Assembly: GCA_028023455.1 (NCBI GenBank)
Contig: JAQFVV010000013.1
Coordinates: 12,502,579-12,566,578, forward strand
Source: Epiperipatus broadwayi
Lineage: Eukaryota; Onychophora; Udeonychophora; Euonychophora; Peripatidae
Reading direction: 5' to 3'
DNA length: 64,000 nt
Positions 21,756 to 34,800 of this stretch are shown piece after piece. How positions within the stretch are numbered: the stretch's first letter is position 1; each line of letters begins with the position of its first letter. The position numbers and the translations under genes were made by a program. The notes beneath the pieces were generated by a model. That model was not told the origin of the DNA and searched no databases. It was given only the letters and a program-made list of their open reading frames with translations.

Positions 21756-24226
21756 ACTCTTACTCAAAATTATCAATAGTAGCCAAAAATACTCCCCCCT
21801 TCCTCTTTTTTTTTTTTTTTTTACAATGATTTAAATAATTAGCTATTATCAAAGCTAGAATAAAAAATCCTGCAAATGTTAGTTTAAATGTAACTTTTTT
21901 AAAAATAAAATGTTATTTATATTTACACTAATATTAAAAGCATTTTTATTCTAATTTTGTATAATGGTTTAATTATTTAAATTACAGATAAAATAATAAT
22001 TTGCATAATAATTATTGTTAATTATTTGATCTTATATAAATGAAATTTTCAATTTCAAAATTTATGTTTTTGAAATTTTGATGTTAATATGGGTCTATTA
22101 GTGAATATATATAGTTAATAAATACAAAAATTTAAATATCATAAGCATTAAAATGTTTTTAGATTTGTTTATAGAATTAACTATCAGTATTATTTATTTA
22201 TAATCTTCATTTTCAAATTTCCTTTTGTAGTTAATTCTGAAGTGAGCCAATTAGATTTTATTGAATCATTAACATAATAATAATAAATTTTCAAGTAAAA
22301 AAAAAAAAAAGGAGTGGGGGGGGGGTAGATTTTTTTCATTTTTGTAATTTTATGAATATAAAAAGCATAAGAAATAATATAGAAGTTTATAACAGTTTAT
22401 ATTAAAGTTATAAGATGGATCAAGAGTTGGTATACAGTAATGTATACCTTCTTTTTGTTATTTACTTTGTTTAATTTTTACATATAATCTACTTATGCTT
22501 GATACAATAGTCTCTCAGGTACTCGAAATGCTTTCCAATAAATGCTTGTGAAATATGTTCACTATGTGAGACTTCCTCTCAAAAATATAGTATAACATGT
22601 CTACAAATGTATTTAAAAAAAACCCAGACACACGATTCTATCATTGAATAGTCAATTGTTGATGAAACAGTATCAAAACCCTCTTTAATATGCTCTGTAC
22701 ATATTTTTGGCATTTTCAATCTCTAATACGGCTTCAGAATCCAATTTCTTTGTTCTTCACTCAGACTCAATGTCATATTTCTCAATACATGTAAAATAAA
22801 GAAATATTATGCTATACACCTACTTTTAACTCTCCTTATATATATATATGTTTATATATGAAGCTATATAAAATAAAAAAATTTAGTGAAAAATAAAGAC
22901 TGGACTAAATAAATTTACAATGACACTTTTGGCTGATCTTCATTATCAAAGTAGAAGGTATATTTCTTTTCAGCTTTTAAATTCTATATTTATCTTTTAA
23001 ATTTGAACTAGCATACAACAGAATAACAATAATAATATTGCAAAAACTTAAAATACATCAAATAAATTTACCCCCCCCCCCCCCCCAGAAAAACTTTATA
23101 GAAGAATTAACAACTTAAAAAAAAATACAGCATTTTCTTAACCTTTGAAAAATATCAAAAAATAGAAAAGTTCAGCAGTTCTGAAACGATGTCTTTTGTT
23201 CGTTTACAAAATACCTAGTTAAGGAAATGATAACAGTTAGGTCTATAATATATGATTATGATAAACAGATAATGAATGAAAAGCCTAGACAAAAAGAATA
23301 AATAAAAAATCAAAAACTGGATTATGTGATTTTTAATTAACATAAAATAAATAATAGTATCATCAATAATAATAAGGATTACCAATGTAGTAATTTTTTG
23401 AAGTCATATTATACCCAAGACTGTAAATTTTAAATTGAAAATAAGGCCAATTTTGGATATATTCAGAAACTATAAGTCAAACTTATAATTTATAAATAAT
23501 AAACTAAAAACTCTAGACAGCTTAATTATTAACAAAATATAAAGAATTGGAAGATATTCCAACTAGAAGAAAGATTCACTAGTAACTTTATTAAGTCCTT
23601 CACTTCTGCCTCTACTGCCATAGATTTAACAATCACAAAGTATTTGATTCATGGTCAGTGACTGTTGAATTTCAAGAGTTGTCATGAAACTTGGATCTGA
23701 AAGAAAAATTCTTCAGAACCTTATAAAAATGCCATTTTTATGTCATAATTGTTCATTGTACAATCTTGATTGAACACAAAGAAAGTTGTCCTGATTTGAA
23801 ATAAGGCTTAGGTGATGAAACTATATTTTGAATTATTGACAAGTCTGATTTATTTAATAGCTTCTTATATATTTTCTGTGAGACAATTTCGGTTCTGATA
23901 ACGGATGGAGGAATGTCAAAAGAAAGGAAAGGAGTAGACTTGAATGCGCCAGTAATATTTCTCACAATATTTAATTAAGAATTCAGAAATTTAGTGTAAT
24001 CATTTTTTCTTCAAACAAGAGCACAGTTGAATATGCTATTGAGTAGATACATCAGAATACCAAGTAATGACATTCAGCTTTCCAAAAAGGTTATTCCTAG
24101 AAATTATTTTAATCTAAGATCCACTGAAACATAGTGATGCAATTGAAAAGAAGCCTAAATCAATCACTATGTTTATGAACGTCCATTAGACCAATAAAGT
24201 TATTCCAAATCAATTCTTTGAATCAG

Positions 24227-24310
24227 GGGACACAATTATATGAGATTTTAACAACCAGAATTAGAAAAGGGACAAAATTATATGAGATTTTAATAATCAG
24301 AATTGGAAAG
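24227..24310. repeat. Two 42-bp tandem units
   Basis: Units at 24227-24268 and 24269-24310 both begin GGGACA and share AATTATATGAGATTTTAA, with a few substitutions between them. Confidence 0.9.
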
Positions 24311-25259
24311 TATATTTCTGAATGAAATTTTTTCACCTCTGGAAATATGTTATGATTTGATAACTGATGGATGAAAAATAAACAGCAAATACAAAATAAA
24401 AAAAAGTTTAAAGTTAGAATAGCAAAAATTTCCTTTACTTTCAAACTTTTTTTCCTAGCTACTAAACAAAAATATTGCCTTCATCAGTTTCGATTTTTTC
24501 TTTAAAAACTTATTTATTATATTCACTATTATCATTAAAAATATAAATGTTTTATCCAAGTCAACAAATACATGTTTAGTATTGTATGACACTCTGGTTT
24601 TAGGAAATAATCAAATGAGATTTTTTAGAATTTTTTTAATAATGAGAAAAAATAGTAGTATCCTATCAACTTCAGTTGGTCTCAAAGATCTTACTGAAAG
24701 TATCTGTCTTCTTAAACAATGTATTTCTGTTTACTATCAGGATACTACTTTTTGTCTGTGATTTTCTATGAATGAAATTATTCAAGACCATTCTTAATTA
24801 ATTAAATAATAACAGATAGTAAAAATTTACATTTAATCCTAAGATACTGGTAGGTCTTATGAAAGTCCTGCAAAGAGCTATAAAAATAAAAATTTGTTGT
24901 ACAATCCCTATTTCAATTAAAGTAACATAATTAGATCTTTAATATATGCCACTTCACATCTAATAAAAAAAATATAAATATTTCATAACAAAATTACAAA
25001 ACATATATTTAAAGAATGTAAATATGTCCATATGACAGCCAAATAGTACTTTTTACTAAAACATAAAAAAAAACCCTTCCACATATATATATACACACAA
25101 TATTCAGTCAATGAAAAAGATTATATACTCTGTATATAATAAACCAAATGTGTAAAGTATTAAAGTGGTAAAAATATAATTTAACTATTCCTTAACAAAG
25201 TTTAAATAAAATTAGAGAATCAATTCAACGGTAACATTCTTTTATTGACTTTAATATTG

Positions 25260-28200
25260 AAGCAGTCAATCTTAGCTTAAGATTGAGCTTCATAGTTCCA
25301 TCTACTAACCTGTGTTCACACCCTATATCCCTTCCCACTCCTTTTGTCGTGTATATATATTTTATGTACATATTTGAGATGCGCGCTTAAGTTATAAAAT
25401 TTTAACGTTTCAATAACATTTTTTAAAAATGATTATTAATTCTTTTTTATTAATTATTAGTTCTTTTTATTAAATTATTATAGGTGCAGCTCAAATATAT
25501 ATATATAGGAGCAAAAACTTACTAACAATATTGATTTTTTAAAAGTATTTTATTATATGTCATTTTTTAAAACTTTTTCTTTTTAAATTGCTTGTTTTCC
25601 TCTTAATCTGTATATTTTATAATCCAAAATGGAAGATGCTACAGTTAATTGTCTAAAAATAATTAAAGGGTTGGAAACACTATTGTTTTAATCTGAGGAA
25701 GATATTTTTAATTAAAGTTTTTACTTACAATGGGATTAAGATTAAAGATTTTCTTTTATATAAACATTTTTCTCAAATCTATTTCTAATCTGGAAATAGA
25801 TTTGAATTAATTTTTGGATGTTATCTAATAGTTGCATCGTTCAAAAACAATGAACTAAGTAATTAAAAGCATTCCAGAAATACCTGAGCAAAGTATAAAA
25901 ATGGCCGGTTTTTAAATCACGAGAAGAGTAGCTACTATTGAGAGAACTAATTGTAAACATATTACATGTTGCTTGAAACTTAAAATGATGTAGTAGTAAA
26001 TCCACCACCCTTCTCGGCCCTGTTGGGTCATCATCTTCCGCTGCCTAAGAGTGAAGTAAAAGCCCGACCTAAGAACTTTAATGCTTATAGAAGCTTGCTG
26101 CCACCGAAGAACTTGCATTTCAATTGCTGTGCATGTGCCATACTTTAAATTGGACTTTTAAAATTGCAAGGTAACTTTTCAAGCCGTCACCTCAAACTAA
26201 ATCTAGCCTAATTCATCTATCAAGATTTCTTCTAATATGTGATTTAACTTTGTTTTGTTTTAATATGTAATTTGCTCTTAAGTCATTTCTATAAATTTTA
26301 CTCTCTCTCATATGCTCTTAACTTTCCTTAACTTTGGCGCGATAATTTATTTATTACTTGATTTTATGTGTGTGCCTTTATCATTAATATGCCAATTTCC
26401 AACAACCTGGCGAATGTAATTTCTAAAATCCTTTTTGTCTTTCAATTAAATCTCCATTAATTAAGGATTTAACATTACCTAAAAATATAATGTATTGTTA
26501 ATTAATACACTCGCCAGATTGTTTTACGAGCTAACATTTTATTTATGTTTTAATATAAAAATATATATTTATTTAACTCTGGATTTTCTACCCAGGGTGA
26601 ATCCAGAACTCAAGGTAATTAATGCTTTGAAACCTTATTTATTTTATGTTATTATTCAATTCTGAAAAAGTGACCGATTAGTTGTTTTCTATAACTGCTA
26701 GTTTTATTTTTACATACTCTTAAAATATTAAATACAGTACTTATATATTCCAGTTATTGTAAAATCAACTAAGGTGGGATTGATTTATTTTAAATAACAG
26801 AAAAGGGAAGTGGGTAATTCTTAATGTTTCTTTTACTAGAGAAAATCTTAACATATATTTTATTTAGGGAAATCTATATATATATTGTAGTGGCATAGCA
26901 AATTAATTATATTAATTATGGCATTCAAACTAGGGTCATTCATTTTAAAGCAGTAAAACTTATTCAATGTCATTAGTGACATTAATCCTTACTGTGTTAC
27001 TGACATTTGGATCATCTTTGTAATTATATATATGTGCTTCTTAATCTGGGGGTTACGACAAGTTCGAACCCATAGATTTCTTCTCAAGCCTTGTCCTGAG
27101 GATAGTTAATTTTCCCAGGACCATTTATTTCATATAAAAAGGCTTTTGGCGGTGATTCCCTAAGTCTGGCACACGCTATGCCTGTCCACTTTCTTCGTAT
27201 CTAGGCCTGCACGTCAGCGATGCTCCACGGCATGCCTATCCACTTTGTTCTCATCCAGAAGCACGACTGTTTCCTCTTAGGTATCTTTGGCTATTATGTC
27301 AGTACTGCCCAAACTTCGTATTATTATTATTATTATTTCTTTTGCTTATGACCTAATTTTAGTGCTGTAATAATATTAAAATTGCGCTCTGCTCAAAATA
27401 TATATAAATGCCAATTACTTCTAGTTTTATTAATTAAATTTATTTCAGTCTTAAACAATCCCACCATTGTAACTTATTTCTGTATTTAAGAGTATCTATT
27501 TGCCTTGGGGAAAATAGAGCGTTCTTCTTACCAGCGCTAATTAAGAGAATTTTCATTAAATATTTTGTCATATAATCAAATGTCATTTTCAAATGTGTTT
27601 TACTTATTTTCACGATCGTAATGGTGTGAAAATAGTTTTCTTATATATATAATGAATCTCGAAACGCTCCCTGAAATCATGTTAGTCACCACGTTTCAGA
27701 ACCGTAATCCAAAACATTAATAGAAATTTTATGTGAATTCTTTCTAATAACTGATTGGCATCTTAATATTGGACCCACCAAAGATGGGTGCTTATTTATC
27801 ATATATTATTTAGCTAATAAAGAGCATATGAGAAATAATAGCGTGAATGACACTATGTAACTATCTACCGCTTGCTCATTCACGCACATACTAATGTTTG
27901 CAATTAATTTATAAATGTATAATAATTTGTCAGTATATTAAACTATATTTTATTGTCTAACTTATTTGAGTAGTTCGAATTCCTCTTTTCTCCACTTCCA
28001 AACATACAGCCATGCTTATATATAGTTTAGTTTAGTCATAGTAATAGATGTCTCATTGTCTTCTCCGATTAGCTAGTGGCCGGATTAAGAATTAATTCTC
28101 ATGTGCCATCACTATTATGTTATCCATTAGGTGTTTGATCTGGGCTTAGAGAGTGGGTTCGAATTCAGGCTGGTCCCTGATCTAAATCTCGGGTTTGACT

Positions 28201-28282
28201 GAGTTTGAAGTACAGTTTGTAAGTTCCAGCTCATGTTAGATGGATAAACATGTTTTGATCGGTACATAGGATATTTTTTTTT
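25260..28282. repeat. Left arm of the 7.5-kb palindrome
   Basis: This arm of 3,023 bp begins AAGCAGTCAATCTTAGC and is repeated in inverse orientation at 28909-32791. Scattered substitutions and 1-5 bp indels separate the arms; by eye they are clearly above 90 percent identical. It carries no supported gene: the minus-strand frame at 25912-26118 is mirrored in the other arm and has no recognised domain. Landmarks are a TCTGGATT/AATCCAGA hairpin near 26579-26609, a nested mini-element (26401-26524) and a GC-richer stretch at 27040-27300. Confidence 0.92.
26401..26524. mobile_element. Mini TIR element in the left palindrome arm
   Basis: The left end is AACAACCTGGCGAATGTAAT. The right end, reverse complemented, is AACAATCTGGCGAGTGTATT. 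It is about 124 bp long, and its mirror copy lies at 30641-30763. Because it is in both arms it predates the inverted duplication, or is part of the duplicated unit. Confidence 0.65.
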
Positions 28283-28908
28283 GTAGCTTAGCTGAAAATT
28301 TTATCTTTTGCTTACTGGGAAAAACAAATTGTTTATTTAAGATTTTATACTCATCTAGTCATTTCACCTTGTTTCTCTTGGTCACACCCTTACATCTAAA
28401 AAAAAACTCATAGTTTGGTTATTACATGTTTAAACTTTTATACATTAAAGCATTAAGCCAAAAAAAAAAATTTGCTCTCAATAATTTTTATCTGAGTTCG
28501 AACTCTCCACTTCCAACATTTTTGCATTTGATTCACTACTGGTTGGCAAAATTTCTTTTTATAAGGGTGCCAGCCAACACAGAGTGATCAATGATTTATG
28601 AATTATTTACACATTTTTCATATATGTCTCAATAACAAAAAAAAAAAACATTATATATGACTCAGGTACATAGGTGATTACATTGAAGAAAAAAATACAT
28701 ATGTAGTATACTTATGGTTGTAGTACATGGGTTTTAACCTTAAGCAACGAATCTTACACTTTCAACACATTATTTTAAACATACCAAACATGGGAAAAAA
28801 AACTATATATATCTTACAACTTTTTTAAAAAAAATATATATATAAACAGATTACTTAGGGTATGTGGGTGTTTATATCGAAGCCTTGCATTGGGAAGCCA
28901 AGCCTGGG
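28283..28908. other. Unpaired centre of the palindrome
   Basis: A 626-bp AT-rich spacer between the arms. It shows no pairing between its own halves and no gene. It contains a B-box-like GAGTTCGAACTCTCC near 28494. Confidence 0.8.
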
Positions 28909-30640
28909 AAAAAAAATATCCTATGTACCAGTCAAAACATGTTTATCCATCTAACATGAGCTGGAACTCACAAACTGTACTTCAAACTCAGTCAAGCCTG
29001 AGATTTAGGTCAGGGACCAGCCTGAATTCGAACCCTCTCTCTAAGACCCAGATCAAACACCTAATGGATAACATAATAGTGATGGCACATAAGAATGAAT
29101 TCTTAATCCGGCCCACTAGCAAATCGGAGAAGACAATGAGACATCTATTACTATGACTAAACTAAAGTGGAGAAAAGAGGAATTCGAACTACTCAAATAA
29201 GTTAGACAATAAAATATAGTTTAATATACTGACAAATTATTATACATTTATAAATTAATTGCAAACATTATTATGTGCGTGAATGAGCAAGCGGTAAATA
29301 ATTACATAGTGTCATTCATGCTATTATTTCTCATATGCTCTTTATTAGCTAAATAATATATGATAAATAAGCACACATCTTTGGTGGGTCCAATATTAAA
29401 ATGCCAATCAATTATTAGAAAGAATTTATATAAAATTTCTATTAACGCTTTGGATTACGGTTCTGAAATGTGGTGATTAACATATGATTTCAGGGAGCGT
29501 TCCGAGATTCATTATATATATAAGAAAACTATTTTCACGCCATTACGATCATGAAAATAAGTAAAACACATTTGAAAATGACATTTGATTACATGACAAA
29601 ATATTTAATGAAAATTCTCTTAATTAGCGCTAGTAAGAAGAATGCTCTATTTTCCCCAAGGCAAATAGATACTCTTAAATACAGAAAAAGTTACAATGGT
29701 GGGATTGTATAAGACTGAAATAAATTTAATTAATAAAACTAGAAGTAATTGGCATTTATATATATTTTGAGCAGAGCGCAATTTTAATATTATTACAGCA
29801 CTAAAATTAGGTCATAAGCAAAAGAAATAATAATAATAATACGAAGTTTGGGCGGTACTGACATAATAGCCAAAGATAACTAAGAGGAAACAGTCATGCT
29901 TTTGGGCGAGAACAAAGTGGATAGGCATGCCGTGGAGCATCGCCAATGTGCAGGTCTAGATACGAAGAAAGTGGATAGGCATAGAGTGTGCCAGACATAA
30001 GGAATCACCGCCAGATGCCTTTTTATACGAAATAAATGGTCCTGGAAAAATTAACTATCCTCAGGAGAAGGCTTGAGAAGAAATCTATGGGTTCAAACTT
30101 GTCGTAATCCCCAGATTAAGAAGCACATATATATAATCACGAAGATGAGCCAAATGTCAGTAACGCAGTAATGATGAATGTCACTAACGACATTGAATAA
30201 GTTTTACTGCTTTAAAATGAATGATTCTAGTTTGAATGCCATAATTTATATAATTAATTTGCTATGCCACTAGAATATATATATATAGATTTCCCTAAAT
30301 AAAATATACATTAAGATTTTCTCTAGTAAAAGAAACATTAAGAATTATCCACTTCCCTTTTCTGTTATTTAAAATAAATCAATCCCACCTTCATTGATTT
30401 TATAATAACAGGAATATATAAGTAGTGTATTTGATATTTTAAGAGTATGTAAAAATAAAACTAGCAGTTATAGAAAACAACTAATCGGTCACCTTTTCAG
30501 AATTGAATAATAACATAAAATAAATAAGGTTTCAAAGCGTTAATTAGCTTGAGTTCTGGATTCACCCCGGGTAGAAAATCCAGAGTTAAACAAATATATA
30601 TTTTTTTATATTAAAACATAAATAAAATGTTGGCTGGTAA

Positions 30641-30763
30641 AACAATCTGGCGAGTGTATTAATTAACAATACATTATATTTTTAGGTAACGTTAAATCCT
30701 TAATTAATGGAGATTTAATTGAAAGACAAAAAGGATTTTAGAAATTACATTCGCCAGATTGTT
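30641..30763. mobile_element. Mini TIR element, mirror copy
   Basis: It begins AACAATCTGGCGAGTG and ends CATTCGCCAGATTGTT. It is the counterpart of 26401-26524 in the opposite palindrome arm. Confidence 0.65.
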
Positions 30764-31019
30764 GGAAATTGACATATTAATAATAAAGGCACACATATAA
30801 AATCAAGTAATAAATAAATGACTGCGACAAAGTTAAGGAAAGTTAAGAGCATATGAGAGTAAAAATTATAGAAATGACTTAAGAGCAAATTACATATTAA
30901 AACAAAACAAAGTTAAATCACATATTAGAAGAAATCTTGATAGATGAATTAGGCTAGATTTAGTTTGAGGTGACGGCTTGAAAAGTTACCTTGCAATTTT
31001 AAAAGTCCAATTTAAAGTA

Positions 31020-31891
31020 CACCTGGGTCTCTTTTTACGCGGAGTTATTTAACATGATTTTGAAGCTACGCGATTCGTGTTTCACCGGAAGTCGATTTCT
31101 GATAATGCGCTATTACTTTAAATAATAAATTTCGCGCACTTACGTTATATTGAAAGTAATAGCACATTATTGGAATTTGACTTTCATCTTAGTAATTTCA
31201 ATATTTTCAGTGCTTTATAATAGTAAGATTTTATGCAATAATGAAATTAAAATCATGATTTCCACATTTTATGTCTACACACATTAAATTTTACAAGATT
31301 ATAATGTAAATTTGTTCAAACATTGTGCGTGTTAATTTTGCATTTTAAATCACATTCTGTTTTTGCTTTTTAAAAAAGAACGTAATCAATTATTATTTTC
31401 TTATTAATGACACTAATCATTAACATGCTCTTAAATTCCAACGAGAGCTAAATGGTTGTATGTCTGGATATCGTGAGCTTCGTAAACAATTAATAAAATC
31501 ATCGTCTGAAAGATTAATTACTAATTACATTGTCACCAGAAAATCATAATAATTAAAACGTGTATAAAAAAATGTAAATTACTTTACTGTAAATTATGCA
31601 TAAAAATATATTATTTTGAATAAAATTAAATATTATACTTAAAAAAAGTTTGTCTTGTATCAATTTTTTTCAAATTTGAAATTTTTTATTAGTCATATTT
31701 TATTTCCTTATTTTTTTTTTCTGCACGAATTTTAAAGTAATTTTATGTTGGTGCTTTGCTTTTACACGAATTTTGAAAAACCACAAACCGCATCCCCCCT
31801 TTTTCAATGTAAGTTACGTCTATTTTTGTGCGATTTCGTTTGCGCATGTTTTCTGACGAACCTATCTATCGCGTAAAACGAGACCCAGTTG
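31020..31891. mobile_element. pogo/Tc1-mariner-like MITE, copy B
   Basis: An 872-bp element flanked by TA (31018-31019 and 31892-31893). The left end is CACCTGGGTCTCTTTTTACG. The right end, reverse complemented, is CAACTGGGTCTCGTTTTACG. Copy A at 608-1497 has the same ends and internal order. The left palindrome arm gives the empty site: there TTTAAAGTA runs straight into TGGCACATGC, which confirms the boundaries. The insertion therefore happened after the inverted duplication. Confidence 0.93.
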
Positions 31892-33102
31892 TACGGCGCA
31901 TGCACAGCAATTGAAATGCAAGTTCTTCGGTAGCAGCAAGCTTCTATTAGCATTAAAGTTCTTAGGTCGGGCTTTTACTTCACTCTTAGGCAGCAGAATG
32001 GTACGGCAGCGGAAGATGAAGATCCAACAGGGCCGAGAAGGGTGGTGGATTTATTACTACATCATTTTAAGTTTCCAGTGACGTGTAATATGTTTACAAT
32101 CAGTTCTCTCAATAGTAGCTAATCTTCTCGTGTTTTAAAAACTGGCCATTTTTATACTTTGCTCAGGTATTTCTGGAATGCTTTTAATTACTTAGTTCAT
32201 TGTTTTTGAAAGATGCAACTGTTAGATAATATCCATAAATAAATTCAAATCTATTTCCAGATTAGAAATAGATTTGAGGAAAATGTTTATAACAAAAGAA
32301 AATCTTTAATCTTAATCCCATTTTAAGTAAAAACTTTAATTAAAAATATCTTCACCAGATTAAAACAATAATGTTTCCAACCCTTTAATTATTTTTAGAC
32401 AATTAACTGTAGTATCTTCCATCTTGGATTATAAAATATACAGATTAATAGCAAAAACAAGCAATTTAAAAAAAAAAAGTTTTAAAAAATGACGTATAAT
32501 AAAATACTTTTAAAAAATCAATATTGTTAGTAAGTTTTTGCTCTTATATATATATTTGAGCTGCACCTATAATAGTTTAATAAAAAGAACTAATAATTAA
32601 TAAAAAAGAATTAATAATCATTTTTAAAAAAATGTTTTTGAAACATTAAAATTTTATAACTTAAACACGCATCTCAAATATATACATAAAATATATATAC
32701 ACGACAAAAGGGATGGGAAGGGATAAAAGGTTTGAACACAGGTTAGTAGATGGAACTATGAAGTTCAATCTTAAGCTAAGATTGACTGCTTAAATATCAA
32801 GCATAAATAATTTAACAATCAGCAACTCAAGAACAAATGTTTTGTGGTCTAATACTGTTTTTCAACCAGCAATAGATCTAATGGCAGTACTCTCATATAA
32901 GCTACTATGTCAATTAGATTTTAAAACATGAAGTAATAATACCACAATATTGTGCAAGTGTTTAATATTTAAAAAGTCAACATCATCACAATTATTTTAA
33001 TGTTTTAAAACGTAATTGGTCTTGAGTTTGTTATTTCTATAGAAAAATTTTTTATGTTACATTGGAATGCTACTTATAGATTTGCCATCAAATGAAAAAT
33101 AG

Positions 33103-34800
33103 GGTTGTTTTCTCATCCTTTGTTCGCCTTAAGATGTCGCTACTTCTAGGTAAATTCCTAGAAATATACCGTTTCACCGGCCTTCACCCAACAAAAGAGG
33201 AATTTTTCTACGTTATAAACACAGAAAAGTCCTCACGTTATGTTGGACAGAGGAGGTGGCGGCGACAGAAGCCAACACAAAGAGACTTCTTTCTATGATA
33301 AAACACAGAAAGAGTTCCCGACGGCTGCCGGTTATGGCTTTTTTTCTATGCTAAAAGCAAAGAGAAAGAAATGCCTTGATCGGCTGCCGTAGTAGTCGCT
33401 TTTGTTCATCATTTTCTCGTAATAGTAGAATATCTATTTTCTCTGTAATTTCGTGTGAGAGTGTGTGTCTTTGAAGCAGTCGTAGTTTTTTAAAATTTGA
33501 TAAGATGTCTATTTTTTTTAATGTGTTGTAACTTACTTTACTGTTGTAAGTTTAGTAATAATGTCCTGAAAATTCCATTACAAAGGGGTAACCCTCAAAA
33601 ATTGCTTTTAAGGGTGCGAAAGAGAGAAAAAAAATTAAAGGATCACGCGAAAAGTACCGTTTTCGCGAGAATTCGTCCGTGACCAGTTACTTTCACTATA
33701 TATATATACGCACAAACAAAAACAACCCACTGTCTAATTATTAGGAATTACTTGTCCGAAAAATAAAATTAGTCGGGTATTATTTTTTTTTTTGTTTTGT
33801 TACATTTATTATTTCAAAATAAGATTAGTTTTTATATCTACACACTAACAAAAACTATACAGTTCCTGATTAATTACTGTCTTTAAAAAAAAAAAAAAAA
33901 AGCAAATTCAACGGGGTTTGATTTTTTTCAATGGAGTCTTTGAATTACGGTTTGTTTGTTTTTATATATACACAAGATTTACCAAAGAAAAAAAAAAAAA
34001 CCCACTTTATGATTAATTTACTGTTAAAAGAAACGCAAATTAGTCGGCTATCATTTTTAAATTTAGTATTTCAATAACGGTACCCTTTTTATATAGACAG
34101 AGTTAACAAAAACAACCCACTTTCTGATTTATTACTGTCTGTCCCCCGTCCAAAAAAAAAAAAACGGAAATTAGTCGGGTATCATTTATCAATCGAGTCT
34201 TTTAATGACGGTCCTTACTAATAGTAGTCGGGTATCAATTCTAAATTGTAGTATATAAATTACGTTACTTTTGATAGATTTAGAATTACGTCTTGCTTAT
34301 TTAATAAAATGATTGATTTACTCTTGATCAAAAATACCGTAACTTTAAAAAAAAAAGACAAACATAAAGTCAAAAAAAAAAAAATGAGAAAAAACCCCGT
34401 AACTTTAACCCCCCCCAAAAACAAACTAAAAAAAAAAAATATTTTTTTAATAATTCTTGCTTTTGAATAAAAGTATTGATTTACTCTTGCAAAAAAAAAA
34501 AAAAAGACCGTAACTTTAAAAAGGCACATGTAAAGTCAAAAAAAAAAAAAAATTAGAAAAACACCGTAACTTTAAAGACACACAAACTCAAAAACAAGAT
34601 AAGATTAATAAACATTTACAAAAATGAAAAAAACTAACATCATATAATAGTATTAGTTAGTAGAATATTTTATTACAAATCTAAGAAATCAGATCTCTTT
34701 AGATCAAATCGATCATTCAGGCCCGGAATCGTTATATGTATATGTTTTTGATTAGCATCAACGCCATCTTAAGGCGAACATCAAGGATGAGAATACAACC
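33103..34800. mobile_element. TIR element E2 with 8-bp TSD
   Basis: A 1,698-bp element flanked by a perfect 8-bp direct repeat, AAAAATAG (33095-33102 and 34801-34808). The left TIR reads GGTTGTTTTCTCATCCTTTG. The right TIR, reverse complemented, reads GGTTGTATTCTCATCCTTGA. Both continue GTTCGCCTTAAGATG(T/G)CG. The left third shares CGCTACTTCTAGG, the TTTCTATG hairpin units and CTATGCTAAAAGCA(A/G)AG with E1, plus a following GTGTGAGAGTGTGTG-type motif. The right half is tandem repeats and A-runs. Small open frames (33092-33298, 33497-33682, 34260-34529) show no recognisable domain. No transposase is present. Confidence 0.88.
33700..34240. repeat. Tandem array of about 125 bp units in E2
   Basis: About four degenerate copies, starting near 33700, 33830, 33960 and 34090. 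Shared blocks are ACAAAAACAACCCACTTTCTGATT, given here as a composite of its variants, then TTACTGTC, an A-run, ATTAGTCGG(G/C)TATCATTT and AGTCTTT(G/T)AAT.ACGGT. Confidence 0.8.

Larger units (their letters stand above)
28909..32791. repeat. Right arm of the 7.5-kb palindrome
   Basis: Inverse copy of 25260-28282, ending GATTGACTGCTT at 32791. It spans 3,883 bp because an 872-bp pogo-like MITE plus its TA duplication sits inside it (31018-31891). Without that insertion it is about 3,009 bp, matching the left arm. No convincing TSD flanks the whole palindrome (left TTAATATTG, right AAATATCAA). Confidence 0.92.

Noticed and set aside
25912-26118. 68-codon minus-strand frame in the left palindrome arm as a gene
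   Set aside because: It is mirrored in the other arm, matches no family, and the arms differ by indels that do not respect codons.
25260-32791. Palindrome as a pure assembly or chimeric-read artefact
   Set aside because: Arms differ by many substitutions and indels, and only one arm carries the MITE with its TA duplication, which a fold-back artefact would not produce. Long-read confirmation is still desirable.
34260-34529. 89-codon minus-strand frame rich in F, L and V
   Set aside because: It is a translation of A-runs in the tail of element E2.
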